Below, piece after piece: positions 1 to 9,349 of a stretch of 64,000 bases of DNA (positions are counted from its first letter, which is position 1; every line of letters begins with the position of its first letter). The stretch spans positions 1,612,001 to 1,676,000 of the forward strand of contig NZ_LT996886.1 of the NCBI RefSeq assembly GCF_900343145.1, in the 5' to 3' direction. The notes beneath the pieces were generated by a model. The model saw only the letters and a list, made by a program, of their open reading frames with translations. It did no database searches and was not told the DNA's origin. The stretch comes from Tessaracoccus timonensis (GTDB lineage Bacteria > Actinomycetota > Actinomycetes > Propionibacteriales > Propionibacteriaceae). The position numbers and the translations under genes are program-made.

Positions 1-297
1 GAGGAACAGCATGTCGTCGCGCCCGAGCACGGAGGCCGCGATCTCGTCGAGGGCCGCGAGCGCCTTCGGCAGGCGCCCGACGGCGAGCGCCGCGCCGCCG
101 AGTTCGTCGGGGTGGTCGACGAGAAACTCCTCGGGCACCTGCTGCGCGTCGCGGACGTCGTCGCAGAACACGCGCATGCTGCCGGTGCGCGTCGCCAGCT
201 GTTCGACGAGCGCCGGCGCGTCGAACACCGCGACGGTGCTCAGCTCGGCCGGGAGCTCGTCGATAAGGAGGCGGTCGACGGGGTCGAGGGCGGTCAT
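1..297 (-). CDS. Partial class I methyltransferase, RsmC/RlmG-like (N-terminal 99 residues)
   Basis: The gene runs off the left edge, so only the N-terminal 99 residues are visible. The segment around residues 78-99 (GRLPKALAALDEIAAS, then an LFL end) resembles the N-terminal pseudo-methyltransferase domain of RsmC/RlmG rRNA guanine-N2 methyltransferases, which carries a conserved rlPKsla-type motif. The SAM-binding domain would lie outside the window, so the activity is inferred. The start ATG overlaps the stop of the upstream HAD gene as ATGA, which points to translational coupling and one transcript. A generic class I methyltransferase is the alternative. Confidence 0.55.
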   Translation of the reverse strand, partial: MTALDPVDRLLIDELPAELSTVAVFDAPALVEQLATRTGSMRVFCDDVRDAQQVPEEFLVDHPDELGGAALAVGRLPKALAALDEIAASVLGRDDMLFL

Positions 298-932
298 GCG
301 GGCGCCAGGTTCAGCAGGGGACGGAGGTCGTCGAGTGTATCGAGCCGGTGGCAGCGGTGCACCGGGCCGCTCGGTTCTTCGCGGAGGAGGGCCGACGCCA
401 TCCCCGCCGCGCTCGCGGCCTCGGCGTCGATGGGGCGATCGCCGACGAAGATGCAGTCGTCGACGTCGAGCTCGTGGCGCCCCAGTAGGAGCTGCACCAT
501 CGTTGGGTCGGGCTTGCGCGGGAACCCGTCGGGAGCGCAGACCATGTCGTCCACGGTGAGCTCGAGTGCTGCGAGGAGTGCCTCGGCGGAGGTGCGGTCG
601 CGGTGCGTGATCACGAGGTTGAGCCCACCGGCGGCGCGCACGTCGGCCATGAGCTCACGTGCGCTTGCCATCACGGGCGGAGGATTACTCTCCCAGCGGC
701 GCTTCAAATCAGCGTTGGCCTGCTCAAACATCGCTGCGGGTAGGCCCGTGCGGACAGCCAGCGCGTCGATCGCGTGCCGCGTGGACGTGTGAGTGAGCGA
801 GGCCACATCGTCGACGGGGACGGCGGCGCCACGACGCTGCGCGGCGTTGGCGAGGGCCTGGTTCAGCTCGGGATAGGTGTCGACGAGCGTGCCGCCCATG
901 TCCCAGAAGATGTGGCGGTGGCGGGAAGGCAT
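294..932 (-). CDS. HAD-superfamily hydrolase (phosphoglycolate phosphatase-like)
   Basis: This is a 212-residue cytosolic HAD-IA-type phosphatase. Motif I is DMGGTLVD near residue 11, motif II is the Thr in LVITHRD, motif III is the Lys in RKPDP, and motif IV is VGDRPIDAEAA. The second Asp of the usual DxD motif I is a Gly; that residue normally acts as general acid/base, so turnover may be slow or use another residue. The ATG is preceded by TAGACT six bases upstream (939-944) and has no Shine-Dalgarno, which fits a leaderless mRNA. Its 3' end overlaps the methyltransferase-like gene by four bases. The substrate cannot be told from sequence. Confidence 0.8.
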   Translation of the reverse strand: MPSRHRHIFWDMGGTLVDTYPELNQALANAAQRRGAAVPVDDVASLTHTSTRHAIDALAVRTGLPAAMFEQANADLKRRWESNPPPVMASARELMADVRAAGGLNLVITHRDRTSAEALLAALELTVDDMVCAPDGFPRKPDPTMVQLLLGRHELDVDDCIFVGDRPIDAEAASAAGMASALLREEPSGPVHRCHRLDTLDDLRPLLNLAPA

Positions 933-941
933 GCGGCGAGT

Positions 942-1904
942 CTAGTAGCGACGGTCCGGGCGCCGCAGTGGGCGCACCTGCGGCAGGCAGACCGTCGCCT
1001 CCGAAATGAGACGTGCACCCAGCTTGGCCGTGCGCCCGTCGACGTCGTACTTGGGGTTCAACTCGACGACGTCCATGAGCCGCAGCTTCCCGGACGCCGC
1101 GACGGTTCGGACCGCCCCGACGATGGCGCGCGCCGGCACGCCCAGCGACGCGGGGGCGGAGACGCCCGGAGCGGTGGCCGCCGGCAGTACATCCAGGTCG
1201 ATGGTGAGGTAGACCGCGTCCAGGCCAGCGATGAAGTTCTCGGCGAATTCGATCACACGCTGCGTAGAGCAATCCACGTCGAACAGGTAATCGACGTCGA
1301 GCTCGTCGGCGCGCTGGAAGAGGGTGCCGGTGTTCGAGGGCTCAGCGATGCCGATCACGCCGTAGCGGAACGCCTCGCCCGCGTCGCTTTGGGCCAGGGC
1401 CATCTGCTGGAACGGGGTGCCAGAAGTGGGGCGCTCGGCGCTGCGCAGGTCGAAGTGCGCGTCGAGGTTCAGCACACCCCACCGCTGCCCGGCCACCACG
1501 CCCGACGCAGTGAGCCCCAGGTACGACGCCCACGCCGTCTCGTGCCCGCCGCCCAGCACCACGGTGAGGACGTTGCCGTCGGCGGCCAGCGCGTCGCCGA
1601 TGCGGTGACCCATCGCCGCTTGCCCGGCCTCAAGATCCTCGCCCTCGACGGTCACGTCGCCCAGATCGTGCAGCCGGACGGAGCCGTCCGCGAGATGATG
1701 GTGCAGCGCCATCGGCGCGAGCGCGCGGCGCAACTCGGCAGGGGCGGCGGCTGCACCCTGGCGCCCCTGGTTGCGGCGAACCCCTTCATCGGAGCCGAAA
1801 CCCAGCAACGAAATGTGGCTGCCGGCGGGGGCGTCGGTGCTGATGCGCTGGTGCCACCGGGCGTGCTCGGGCCCGTCGCCGTCGGTTCTGCCTGTCCAGA
1901 TCAT
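942..1904 (-). CDS. hutG: Formimidoylglutamase (arginase/ureohydrolase family)
   Basis: HutG hydrolyses N-formimino-L-glutamate to glutamate and formamide, the last step of the direct histidine degradation route. The 320-residue protein has the binuclear Mn ligands of the ureohydrolase fold: GGGHE, DAHFD and TIDLDVLPAA followed by APGVSAPA, the last typical of HutG rather than arginase. I placed the start at the ATG at 1904; the open frame continues upstream, but that part has no family-like sequence and runs into the divergent iclR gene. A weak -10-like GACAAT lies six bases before the ATG. It is transcribed away from iclR-hutUIH, so the 76-base gap at 1905-1980 is a shared regulatory region. 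Confidence 0.93.
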   Translation of the reverse strand: MIWTGRTDGDGPEHARWHQRISTDAPAGSHISLLGFGSDEGVRRNQGRQGAAAAPAELRRALAPMALHHHLADGSVRLHDLGDVTVEGEDLEAGQAAMGHRIGDALAADGNVLTVVLGGGHETAWASYLGLTASGVVAGQRWGVLNLDAHFDLRSAERPTSGTPFQQMALAQSDAGEAFRYGVIGIAEPSNTGTLFQRADELDVDYLFDVDCSTQRVIEFAENFIAGLDAVYLTIDLDVLPAATAPGVSAPASLGVPARAIVGAVRTVAASGKLRLMDVVELNPKYDVDGRTAKLGARLISEATVCLPQVRPLRRPDRRY

Positions 1905-1980
1905 GCGGCCATTGTCTCGCGCGCGGCGTCCGGAACCAAGGCTGGGTTCGCGTAGGCTTCCAGCCAGCAAGGAGGTGCGC

Positions 1981-2721
1981 ATGGGCAAGGTGCCGGCGGC
2001 GGAGTCGACGCTTGCCGTGCTCACTTTTCTGGCGGGGCAGTCGCGCCCAGTGGCGGCCAGTCGGATTGCCGCGACGCTCAGCATCCCGCGTTCCACCACC
2101 TACGACCTCCTCGGCGTGCTCGTCGCAGCCGGGTTCGTGATTCGATACGACGCTGAACGCGCCTACGGGCTCGGGCCGGCGGCCTACGAGCTCAGCTTCG
2201 CCTACCAACGCCAAGCGCCGCTCGCGATCGTCGGCGGCAAGGTGGCCCGCAGAGTCGTCGACCAGCTGGGGGAAACGTGTCACATCGCGGTGCTTCAAGG
2301 TCGCGATGTGCTGTACGTCGTGGAGCAACGCGCGGCGGGGCGCCCGTCGCTGGTGACCGACGTCGGGGTGCGTCTGCCCGCGCATCTCACCGCGTCGGGG
2401 CGGGCACTGCTGGGGGCGCTGCCGCCCGCGCAGCTGCGGGCGATGTATGCGGGCGTGTCGACGTTAGAGCGCATGGGCGCCGAGGGGTCGCTTGAGTACT
2501 CGCCGTCGCGGGTGATCTCCGAAGCGGCTGAGACCGCGCGCCGCGGGTTCGCCGTCGAAGATGGGGAAGTCACGACGGGGTTACGCTCGCACGCGGTGCC
2601 CGTCGTGAACCGGGCGGGCTGGCCGATCGCCGCCGTCGCAACCACGTTCGAGCAGGCGCCGGCAGGGGGCGTCGAGGTGCTGCGCGAGGCGGCGGAGGAG
2701 CTGCGACGCGCCCTCGCCTGA
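1981..2721 (+). CDS. IclR-family transcriptional regulator of the hut locus
   Basis: This 246-residue protein has an N-terminal winged helix (residues about 8-60, with [13 protein letters not shown] as the recognition helix region) and a C-terminal IclR effector-binding domain (residues about 75-245, with LTASGRALL and [11 protein letters not shown]). The ATG was chosen because a strong AAGGAGGT lies five bases upstream; the frame is open further 5' but overlaps hutG. It sits between divergent hutG and hutUIH, so it probably senses a histidine-pathway intermediate such as urocanate. A perfect palindrome directly after its stop is a candidate binding site. Confidence 0.88.
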   Translation: MGKVPAAESTLAVLTFLAGQSRPVAASRIAATLSIPRSTTYDLLGVLVAAGFVIRYDAERAYGLGPAAYELSFAYQRQAPLAIVGGKVARRVVDQLGETCHIAVLQGRDVLYVVEQRAAGRPSLVTDVGVRLPAHLTASGRALLGALPPAQLRAMYAGVSTLERMGAEGSLEYSPSRVISEAAETARRGFAVEDGEVTTGLRSHAVPVVNRAGWPIAAVATTFEQAPAGGVEVLREAAEELRRALA

Positions 2722-2739
2722 TGTCCGGTATCTCGGACA
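2722..2739. promoter_or_regulatory. Candidate operator: TGTCCG-N6-CGGACA palindrome upstream of hutU
   Basis: A perfect six-base inverted repeat with a six-base spacer starts one base after the iclR stop and lies about 93 bases upstream of hutU. IclR-family proteins bind short palindromes as dimers, so this is a candidate site for the neighbouring regulator. A GTCCGG half-site also occurs in the hutG-iclR gap near 1929. Binding is inferred. Confidence 0.45.
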
Positions 2740-2831
2740 GTATTCGGCGCGTTGCGGCGCCTGAGGGCCGATCACACTGGCGCGGCCACGTCGGCTGGGC
2801 TGAGATGGGGTCAATAGGTAAGGAGACACCG

Positions 2832-4499
2832 ATGAGAACCATCCGCGCGCCGCGAGGCACCGAGATCACCGCGAAATCATGGTCCACAGAAGCGCCCATG
2901 CGCATGCTCATGAACAACCTTGACCCCGAGGTGGCCGAGCGCCCCGAAGACCTCGTCGTCTACGGCGGCACCGGGCGCGCCGCCCGAAGCTGGGAGGCCT
3001 TCGACGCCATCGTGGCCACGCTGAAGGAGCTCGAGGAAGACGAGACGCTGCTCGTGCAGTCGGGCAAGCCGGTGGGCGTCGTGCGCACCAACAAGTGGGC
3101 GCCGCGCGTGCTCATCGCGAACTCCAACCTCGTCGGCGACTGGGCCACCTGGGAGCACTTCCGCAAGCTCGAGGCCGAAGGCCTCATGATGTACGGCCAG
3201 ATGACCGCCGGTTCCTGGATCTACATCGCCACGCAGGGCATCCTCCAGGGCACCTTCGAGACCTTCGCGGCCGTCGCGAAGAAGCGCTTCGACGGGTCGC
3301 TCGCCGGCACCATCACCCTCACCGCCGGCTGCGGCGGCATGGGTGGCGCCCAGCCGCTCGCCGTGACGCTGAACGGCGGCGTGGTGATCATCGTCGAAGT
3401 GGATCGCTCGAGGCTCGAGCGGCGCCAAGCCAAGCGCTACTTGGATGAGATTGCCGACGACCTCGACGACGCCGTCGCGCGCGCCAACCGCGCGGCGCAG
3501 GAGAAGCGGGCGCTGTCGGTGGGTGTGGTCGGTAACGCGGCGACGGTGTTCCCCGAGCTGCTGCGGCGTCAGCAAGCAGGCGAGCTGCGGATCGACGTCG
3601 TGACCGACCAGACGTCGGCGCACGACCCGCTGAGCTACCTGCCCGAAGGCATCACCGTCGAGCAGTGGCACCACGAGGCGAAACGTGACCCGGAGGGGTT
3701 CACCGCGAAGGCCCGCGCGTCGATGGCCGCGCACGTGCAGGCGATGGTGGAGTTCCAGGACGCGGGTGCCGAGGTGTTCGACTACGGCAACTCGATCCGG
3801 GACGAGGCGCGCAAGCACGGTTACGAGCGTGCGTTTGAGTTCCCGGGGTTCGTGCCGGCGTACATTCGCCCCCTGTTTTGCGAGGGGCTCGGCCCCTTCC
3901 GCTGGGCGGCGCTGTCGGGTGATCCGGAGGACATCCGCGTCACCGACCAGGCGCTGAAGGAGCTCTTCCCCGAGAACGAGCACCTGCACCGCTGGCTCGA
4001 TGCGGCCGAGGAGTTCGTCGAGTTCGAGGGGCTGCCCGCGCGCATTTGCTGGCTTGGCTACGGCGAACGCCACAAGGCCGGCCTCCTGTTCAACCGCCTC
4101 GTGGCCGAGGGCAAGGTGTCCGCCCCCATCGTGATTGGCCGCGACCACCTCGATTCCGGTTCCGTCGCATCCCCCTACCGCGAGACCGAGGGCATGCTCG
4201 ATGGCACGGACGCCGTCGCCGACTGGCCGCTGCTGAACGCCATGACCGCGGTGTCGTCGGGCGCCACCTGGGTGTCTATCCACCACGGTGGCGGTGTTGG
4301 CATCGGGCGGTCGATCCACGCGGGCCAGGTAGGCCTGGCCGACGGTACCGAGCTCGCTGCGGCGAAGCTCGAGGCGCTGCTCACCAACGACCCCGCGATG
4401 GGTGTGTTCCGCCACGTCGACGCGGGCTACCGCCGCGCCGCCGACGTGGCCGCCGAGCGCGGCGTCCGCATCCCGCTTGAACCGACGATCCGCGACTAA
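2832..4499 (+). CDS. hutU: Urocanate hydratase (urocanase)
   Basis: HutU is a cytosolic NAD-dependent enzyme converting urocanate to 4-imidazolone-5-propionate. The 555-residue length is the family norm. It carries the NAD-binding segment [12 protein letters not shown] (near residue 170), VGNAATV, and the active-site Cys in ICWLGYGER (near residue 405). The ATG at 2832 has TAAGGAG seven bases upstream; the frame opens at the iclR stop, but the intervening residues are not family-like. It is the first gene of hutUIH. A long hairpin follows immediately after its stop, before hutI, and may terminate part of the transcription. Confidence 0.96.
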   Translation: MRTIRAPRGTEITAKSWSTEAPMRMLMNNLDPEVAERPEDLVVYGGTGRAARSWEAFDAIVATLKELEEDETLLVQSGKPVGVVRTNKWAPRVLIANSNLVGDWATWEHFRKLEAEGLMMYGQMTAGSWIYIATQGILQGTFETFAAVAKKRFDGSLAGTITLTAGCGGMGGAQPLAVTLNGGVVIIVEVDRSRLERRQAKRYLDEIADDLDDAVARANRAAQEKRALSVGVVGNAATVFPELLRRQQAGELRIDVVTDQTSAHDPLSYLPEGITVEQWHHEAKRDPEGFTAKARASMAAHVQAMVEFQDAGAEVFDYGNSIRDEARKHGYERAFEFPGFVPAYIRPLFCEGLGPFRWAALSGDPEDIRVTDQALKELFPENEHLHRWLDAAEEFVEFEGLPARICWLGYGERHKAGLLFNRLVAEGKVSAPIVIGRDHLDSGSVASPYRETEGMLDGTDAVADWPLLNAMTAVSSGATWVSIHHGGGVGIGRSIHAGQVGLADGTELAAAKLEALLTNDPAMGVFRHVDAGYRRAADVAAERGVRIPLEPTIRD

Positions 4500-4500
4500 G

Positions 4501-4577
4501 TAACCCGATATCCACATTCGTTTGCTGAAATGAGCCGTTTTGGCCGTTTTTCGCAAACGAATGTGGATATCGGGTTA
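4501..4577. repeat. 25-bp perfect inverted repeat, hairpin element 1 (hutU-hutI gap)
   Basis: Arms 4501-4525 and 4553-4577 are perfectly complementary over 25 bases and begin TAACCCGATATCCACA. The 27-base loop contains TTTTGGCCG, the complement of CGGCCAAAA found in two other hairpins of this window. The second arm ends on the first base of the hutI Shine-Dalgarno. A near-identical arm set occurs at 21151-21227, so it is a dispersed element. It could act as a terminator, attenuator or RNA-stability stem. Confidence 0.9.
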
Positions 4578-4590
4578 GGAAGGCAACTGC

Positions 4591-5742
4591 ATGAGCACCC
4601 TCATCACCGGCATATCCGAGCTCTGGACGGGCCAGGGCAGCCCGATCCATGACGCCGCCCTCGTCATCGACGGCGACACCGTCGCCTGGACGGGCGCCGC
4701 AGCCTCCGCACCCGACGCCGACGAGCGCGTCGACGTCGGCGGGCGGGCCGTGCTGCCCGGCTGGGTAGATTCGCACACCCACCTAGTATTCGACGGCGAC
4801 CGCTCCGCCGAGTTTGAGGCGCGCATGGCCGGGCGCGGCTACGCGGCGGGCGGCATTGCTGTCACCACCGACGCCACCCGCGCCGCCTCCGGCGAGCGCC
4901 TCCGCCAGCTCGTTGGGCAGCGCGTCCGCGAGGCGCAGCGAGGCGGCACCACCTGCCTCGAAACCAAGACTGGCTACGGGCTCACCGTCGAGGATGAGGC
5001 TCGCGCAGCCCGCATTGCGCGGGAGTTCGTCGACGAGGTCACCTTCCTCGGCGCCCACCTGGTCCCCGACGGCACGACCCCCGACGAGTACGTCGCGCTA
5101 GTCACCGGCGAGATGCTGGATGCCGTCCGCCCGCACGTCGCCTGGATGGACGTCTTCTGCGAGGAGGGCGCGTTCGACGTCGAGCAGTCGCGTCGCGTGC
5201 TCGAAGCCGGGCGGGCCGCGGGGCTCGGGTTGCGCGTGCACGGCAACCAGCTGGGGGAGTCGGGTGGCGTGCAACTCGCCGTCGAGCTCGGCGCGGCCAG
5301 CGTCGACCACGTCAACTTCCTCTCCGACGACGACGTGGAAGCGCTCGCCGCGAGTGACACCGTCGCGACGGCGTTGCCCGCCTGCGATCTCTCCACCCGC
5401 ATGCCCTTCGCGCCCATCCGGCGCCTGCTCGACGCCGGAGCCACCGTCGCGATCGCATCCAACTGCAACCCCGGCACCAGCTACACGTCGAGCATGAACT
5501 TCTGCGTCGGCACCGCCGTGCTGCAGCAGCACCTCACCCTCGACGAGGCCATCCGCGCAGCCACGATCGGCGGCGCGAAGGCACTGCGCCGATCCGACGT
5601 CGGGCAACTCGCCCCGGGCTTCCGCGCCGACATCCACGTCCTCGACGCGCCCGCCGCCATCCACCTCGCGTACCGCCCCGGCATGCCGCTCACCCACCAG
5701 GTGTGGCGCGCCGGCAAGCAGATCGTTCTCCCCAACTCGTAA
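4591..5742 (+). CDS. hutI: Imidazolonepropionase
   Basis: HutI is an amidohydrolase-fold enzyme that opens imidazolone-propionate to N-formimino-L-glutamate. The 383-residue protein has the metal-binding HTH in [10 protein letters not shown] (near residue 62), the [10 protein letters not shown] substrate loop, the [10 protein letters not shown] histidine, and DHVNF. The strand usually written as D-x-NPG reads [13 protein letters not shown], with Asn where many family members have a metal-ligand Asp; I think this is an actinobacterial variant but could not compare. AGGAAGG lies upstream of the ATG, partly abutting the hairpin. hutH follows after eight bases. Confidence 0.94.
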   Translation: MSTLITGISELWTGQGSPIHDAALVIDGDTVAWTGAAASAPDADERVDVGGRAVLPGWVDSHTHLVFDGDRSAEFEARMAGRGYAAGGIAVTTDATRAASGERLRQLVGQRVREAQRGGTTCLETKTGYGLTVEDEARAARIAREFVDEVTFLGAHLVPDGTTPDEYVALVTGEMLDAVRPHVAWMDVFCEEGAFDVEQSRRVLEAGRAAGLGLRVHGNQLGESGGVQLAVELGAASVDHVNFLSDDDVEALAASDTVATALPACDLSTRMPFAPIRRLLDAGATVAIASNCNPGTSYTSSMNFCVGTAVLQQHLTLDEAIRAATIGGAKALRRSDVGQLAPGFRADIHVLDAPAAIHLAYRPGMPLTHQVWRAGKQIVLPNS

Positions 5743-5750
5743 GGACTTCC

Positions 5751-7274
5751 ATGACCGTCACCTTGTCCACCAGCCCCGTCTCTCTCGACGACGTCATCGC
5801 CGTCGCGCGGCACGACGCCACCGTCGAACTGGCCGACGATGCCCGCGCGCTCATCGCGAAGGTCCGTGCCGGCGTCGAGGAACTCGCGCAGGGCGACACC
5901 CCCGTCTACGGGCTGTCGACGGGCTTCGGCGCCCTCGCGGACACCGCGATCCCGCAGCCGATGCGCGCGCAACTGCAGCGCTCCCTCATCCGCAGCCACG
6001 CCGCCGGCACCGGCCCGGAGGTCGAGCGCGAGGTGATTCGCGCGCTTATGTTCCTGCGCATCCGCACGCTCGCGAGCGGCCACACGGGCGTGCGACCGGA
6101 GGTCGTCGACGCGTATCTCGGCCTGCTCAACGCCGGCATCACGCCGATCGTGCATGAGTACGGCTCGCTCGGCTGCTCGGGTGATCTCGCGCCGCTCGCG
6201 CACTGCGCGCTGGTGCTCATGGGGGAGGGGCGTGCTCGTGACGCGCACGGCGTCGAGCGCCCGGTGCCGGAGCTGCTCAGTGAGGCCGGCCTGCACCCCG
6301 TCGAGCTCGCCGAGAAGGAGGGCCTGGCGCTCATCAACGGCACCGACGGCATGCTCGGCCAGCTCATCATGGCGCTCGCCGACCTGCGTGAGCTCGCGAA
6401 GGTTGCCGACCTCACATGCTCGCTGTCGGTGCAGGCCATCCGCGGTCGAGACACCGTCTTCGCACCCGAGCTGCACATGCCGCTGCGCCCGCACCCCGGC
6501 CAGGCCGCGTCGGCTGCCAACATCTGGCGCCTTCTCGAGGGCTCGCCCATCATCGCCGACGTGGACCGCGAAGCCTCCCGTGTGCAGGATGCCTATTCCC
6601 TGCGGTGTGCACCGCAGGTGGCGGGTGGGTTCCGCGACACCCTGGACCACGCCCAGCTCGTGGCGGAGCGCGAGCTGGCGGCCGCCATCGACAACCCCGT
6701 GATTCTCGACGACGGCACCATCACCAGCAACGGGAACTTCCACGGTGCGCCGGTGGCGTACGTGCTGGACTTCCTCGCCGTCGTGGCTGCGGACCTCGCG
6801 AGTATCGCGGAGCGCCGCACCGACCGGCTGCTCGACAAGCACCGCTCCAACGGGCTGCCGCCGTTCCTCGCCGACGACCCCGGCGTCGATTCCGGTCTCA
6901 TGATCGCCCAGTACACCCAGGCTGGGCTCGTCGCGGAGATGAAGCGCCTGGCTGTGCCTGCGTCGGCGGATTCGATTCCGAGCTCGGCCATGCAGGAAGA
7001 CCATGTTTCGCTCGGCTGGCACGCGGCCCGGAAGCTGCGCCAGAGTGTCGACGCGCTGCGCCGGGTGCTGGCGATTGAGCTGGTCGCGGCCGCACGCGGC
7101 ATCGAGCTGCGGGCGCCGCTCGCCCCGTCGGAGCCGGCGCAGCGGGTGATCGCGGTGCTGCGCGAGCGCGTGGGCGGCCCCGGGCCGGACCGCTTCCTTG
7201 CGCCCGACATCGAAGCCGCCGTCCAGCTCCTCGCGACCGGCGAAGTGCTCGCAGCTGCCGGCCCGCTGGAGTAG
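5751..7274 (+). CDS. hutH: Histidine ammonia-lyase
   Basis: HutH deaminates L-histidine to trans-urocanate, the first and committed step. The 507-residue length is normal. The electrophilic MIO cofactor forms by cyclisation of a tripeptide that here is Cys-Ser-Gly (GSLGCSGDLAPLAH, near residue 142) rather than the textbook Ala-Ser-Gly. Other hallmarks are YGLSTGFG, the N-terminal active-site loop, and SSAMQEDHVSLG. The ATG has AAGGA five bases upstream, overlapping the hutI stop codon, so translation is probably coupled. The gene ends the hut operon and is followed by a strong hairpin. Confidence 0.96.
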   Translation: MTVTLSTSPVSLDDVIAVARHDATVELADDARALIAKVRAGVEELAQGDTPVYGLSTGFGALADTAIPQPMRAQLQRSLIRSHAAGTGPEVEREVIRALMFLRIRTLASGHTGVRPEVVDAYLGLLNAGITPIVHEYGSLGCSGDLAPLAHCALVLMGEGRARDAHGVERPVPELLSEAGLHPVELAEKEGLALINGTDGMLGQLIMALADLRELAKVADLTCSLSVQAIRGRDTVFAPELHMPLRPHPGQAASAANIWRLLEGSPIIADVDREASRVQDAYSLRCAPQVAGGFRDTLDHAQLVAERELAAAIDNPVILDDGTITSNGNFHGAPVAYVLDFLAVVAADLASIAERRTDRLLDKHRSNGLPPFLADDPGVDSGLMIAQYTQAGLVAEMKRLAVPASADSIPSSAMQEDHVSLGWHAARKLRQSVDALRRVLAIELVAAARGIELRAPLAPSEPAQRVIAVLRERVGGPGPDRFLAPDIEAAVQLLATGEVLAAAGPLE

Positions 7275-7286
7275 GCGCCGTCGAAA

Positions 7287-7368
7287 AAACTTCAAAATCC
7301 GTACGCAGCTGCATACATACCCCCGAAATCGAGGGGTTAGGTGAAGCTGCGTACGGATTTTGAAGTTT
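7287..7368. repeat. 24-bp perfect inverted repeat, hairpin element 3 (likely bidirectional terminator)
   Basis: Arms 7287-7310 and 7345-7368 match perfectly over 24 bases, with core TCCGTACGCAGCT. The 34-base loop contains a smaller CCCC/GGGG stem. A-rich and T-rich ends (AAACTTCAAAA / TTTTGAAGTTT) give a U tract on both strands. It sits between convergent hutH and the symporter small-subunit gene, where a bidirectional terminator is expected. Confidence 0.88.
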
Positions 7369-7409
7369 AGGCAGGGGATACCTCGTCGGCGATAGAGCCG
7401 AGGGGCGGG

Positions 7410-7559
7410 TTACCGGTGCGCTTCCAGTGGGCGTCCGTGATCGTCGAGCAGTTCGACGGAGCCCTCCGGGTGCTTCAACAGGAACGTGATCGCGAACGCG
7501 AGCCCGCCCCAGACGATGACGATCGCGACCACCATCATCACGATTGCGGCGGTGCTCAT
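7410..7559 (-). CDS. MetS-like small subunit of an NSS sodium symporter
   Basis: This 49-residue single-span membrane protein has a helix at residues 5-27 ([19 protein letters not shown]) and a short charged C-terminal tail ending [13 protein letters not shown]. It resembles MetS, the small subunit that pairs with MetP in Corynebacterium methionine/alanine uptake. Its ATG overlaps the stop of the large-subunit gene as ATGA, which supports coupled synthesis of both subunits. It ends just before the hairpin that separates it from hutH. Confidence 0.75.
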   Translation of the reverse strand: MSTAAIVMMVVAIVIVWGGLAFAITFLLKHPEGSVELLDDHGRPLEAHR

Positions 7560-9238
7560 AGATCTACCTCTTTCTGCTGGGTCTCGCCGTGTACGGCGGG
7601 AGGTTCGAGTGGCAGCGACGTGTTGTCGATGATCGGGTTGGCGCGAGCCTCTTCGACGCGGCTGGCGTCGACGAGGCGGTCGAGGATGGGCGGCGGGATG
7701 AGGTCGCCGTCGGAATCCACCTTCTGCGCGTTCGACTTCGCCGGCCACGGCAACAGGCTCAGTACGATCGCGATGACGATGAGGCCGAGAGCCATACCCC
7801 AACCGAAGGTGTTCACGAAGCCGCGCGGCATGCCGCCGTAGCCCTCAGCGAGCACTTTCTGCAGTTCGCCGATCAAGATGTAGCCCAGCACAACGGGGGC
7901 GATGCCGCCCACGAGGAGCTGCCAGACGCGGCCCACCTTGAACGAACTCGACCGGTTGAGGTGGTTACGCAGCGTCGGCAGTGCTGCAAAGCCTGCGGTG
8001 AGCGTGACGGTGCACACGAGGGCTGCTGCGACGATGCCGAAGTTGTTCACGAACGCGTCCATCACATCCAGCAGGTTGAGGCCGGTGGTGGTGGGGAACA
8101 GCAACAGCGACAACAACGCCATGGGGATTCCGACGATCAACACGCCGGGGACACGGGCGAGGCCGAACTTGTCCTGGATAGCGGCGATGATCACCTCGAT
8201 GATCGAAATCAGCGAAGTGAACGCGGCGAACGTGAGCGATCCGAAGAACAGGATGCCGATGACTGCGCCGAGTCCACCGGCCTGGCTGATGATCGTCGGG
8301 AACGCGATGAAGGCCAAGCCAATGCCGGAGCCGGCGACCTCGTCGACGGGCACATTTGCTTGCTGGGCCATGAACCCGAGTGCGGCGAACACGCCGATGC
8401 CGGCGAGCAGCTCGAAGGAGGAGTTGGCGAAGCCGACGACGAGGCCCGAGCCCGTGAGGTCGGTGTCCTTCTTCAGGTACGACGAGTAGGTGAGCATGAT
8501 GCCGAACGCCACTGAGAGCGAGAAGAAGATCTGGCCGTAGGCGGCTACCCACACGCTGGAGTCGGTGAGCGCGCCCCAGTTGGGGGTGAAGAGCGCGTCG
8601 AGGCCGCCTGCCGCGCCAGGCAGGAAGAGGCCGATCACAACCAGGGCGATGAACATCACCATGAGGATGGGCATGAAGATCACCGACGTGCCCGCGATGC
8701 CCTTCTGCACGCCCAATGCCAGCACGCCCACGACGGCCACCCAGACAAGGATGAGAGGGATGAGCACGCCGGGGACGAACTCGAAGCCAAGGTGGGCACT
8801 GTCGGCGCCGATCGACTGGGTGTAGGTCTCCATGAAGAAGGTTCCCGGGTCGGTGCCCCACGCTTGGTTGAAGGAGAAGATGAAGTACTGCGCGGCCCAC
8901 GCCAAGATCACGGCGTAGTAGATGCCGATGATGACGCAGATGAGCACCTGCCACCAGCCGATGGGTTCGGTGAGGCGGTGCAGACGTCGAAAGGAGAGCG
9001 GTGCCGATGCGCGGTAGCGGTGGCCGATGGCGTAGTCGAGCAGCAGCAGTGGGATGCCCGCAGTGAGTAGCGCGATCACGTAGGGAATGATGAATGCGCC
9101 GCCGCCATTGCTGTACGCAACGTACGGGAAACGCCAGATGTTTCCGAGACCGACGGCGGAGCCGATCGCGGCCAGGATGAAGGCCGTGCGACCGGAGAAG
9201 GCGCCGCGGTCAGCCTTGACTGCGGGAGTTTCGGACAT
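7556..9238 (-). CDS. Sodium-dependent amino-acid transporter, NSS (SNF) family
   Basis: This 560-residue polytopic membrane protein has the NSS signature [17 protein letters not shown] in TM1, followed by [10 protein letters not shown] in TM2 and about 12 predicted helices. NSS symporters import amino acids or amines with sodium. With the MetS-like partner it looks like a MetP/MetS system; lying beside hut genes it could also import histidine, which is inference. I chose the ATG at 9238 because GGAGG precedes it and the conserved N-terminus begins soon after; the longer frame is not family-like. Confidence 0.9.
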   Translation of the reverse strand: MSETPAVKADRGAFSGRTAFILAAIGSAVGLGNIWRFPYVAYSNGGGAFIIPYVIALLTAGIPLLLLDYAIGHRYRASAPLSFRRLHRLTEPIGWWQVLICVIIGIYYAVILAWAAQYFIFSFNQAWGTDPGTFFMETYTQSIGADSAHLGFEFVPGVLIPLILVWVAVVGVLALGVQKGIAGTSVIFMPILMVMFIALVVIGLFLPGAAGGLDALFTPNWGALTDSSVWVAAYGQIFFSLSVAFGIMLTYSSYLKKDTDLTGSGLVVGFANSSFELLAGIGVFAALGFMAQQANVPVDEVAGSGIGLAFIAFPTIISQAGGLGAVIGILFFGSLTFAAFTSLISIIEVIIAAIQDKFGLARVPGVLIVGIPMALLSLLLFPTTTGLNLLDVMDAFVNNFGIVAAALVCTVTLTAGFAALPTLRNHLNRSSSFKVGRVWQLLVGGIAPVVLGYILIGELQKVLAEGYGGMPRGFVNTFGWGMALGLIVIAIVLSLLPWPAKSNAQKVDSDGDLIPPPILDRLVDASRVEEARANPIIDNTSLPLEPPAVHGETQQKEVDL

Positions 9239-9349
9239 AGGTTCCTCCAGGGTTTTGCTGTCCGTGAAGGTATCCTGCCGGGCCGGGGCATCGTCGGGGA
9301 GTTCACAACGTGGGATGAGTGCTCGTCGAAGAGCGATACGGTAGTGGCC

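Noticed and set aside
2877-4556. Long open frame antisense to hutU (559 codons)
   Set aside because: It mirrors a confident urocanase gene; GC-rich third positions keep opposite frames open. No recognisable motifs.
5481-7295. 604-codon open frame antisense to hutH
   Set aside because: Shadow of a canonical histidine ammonia-lyase; no start signals.
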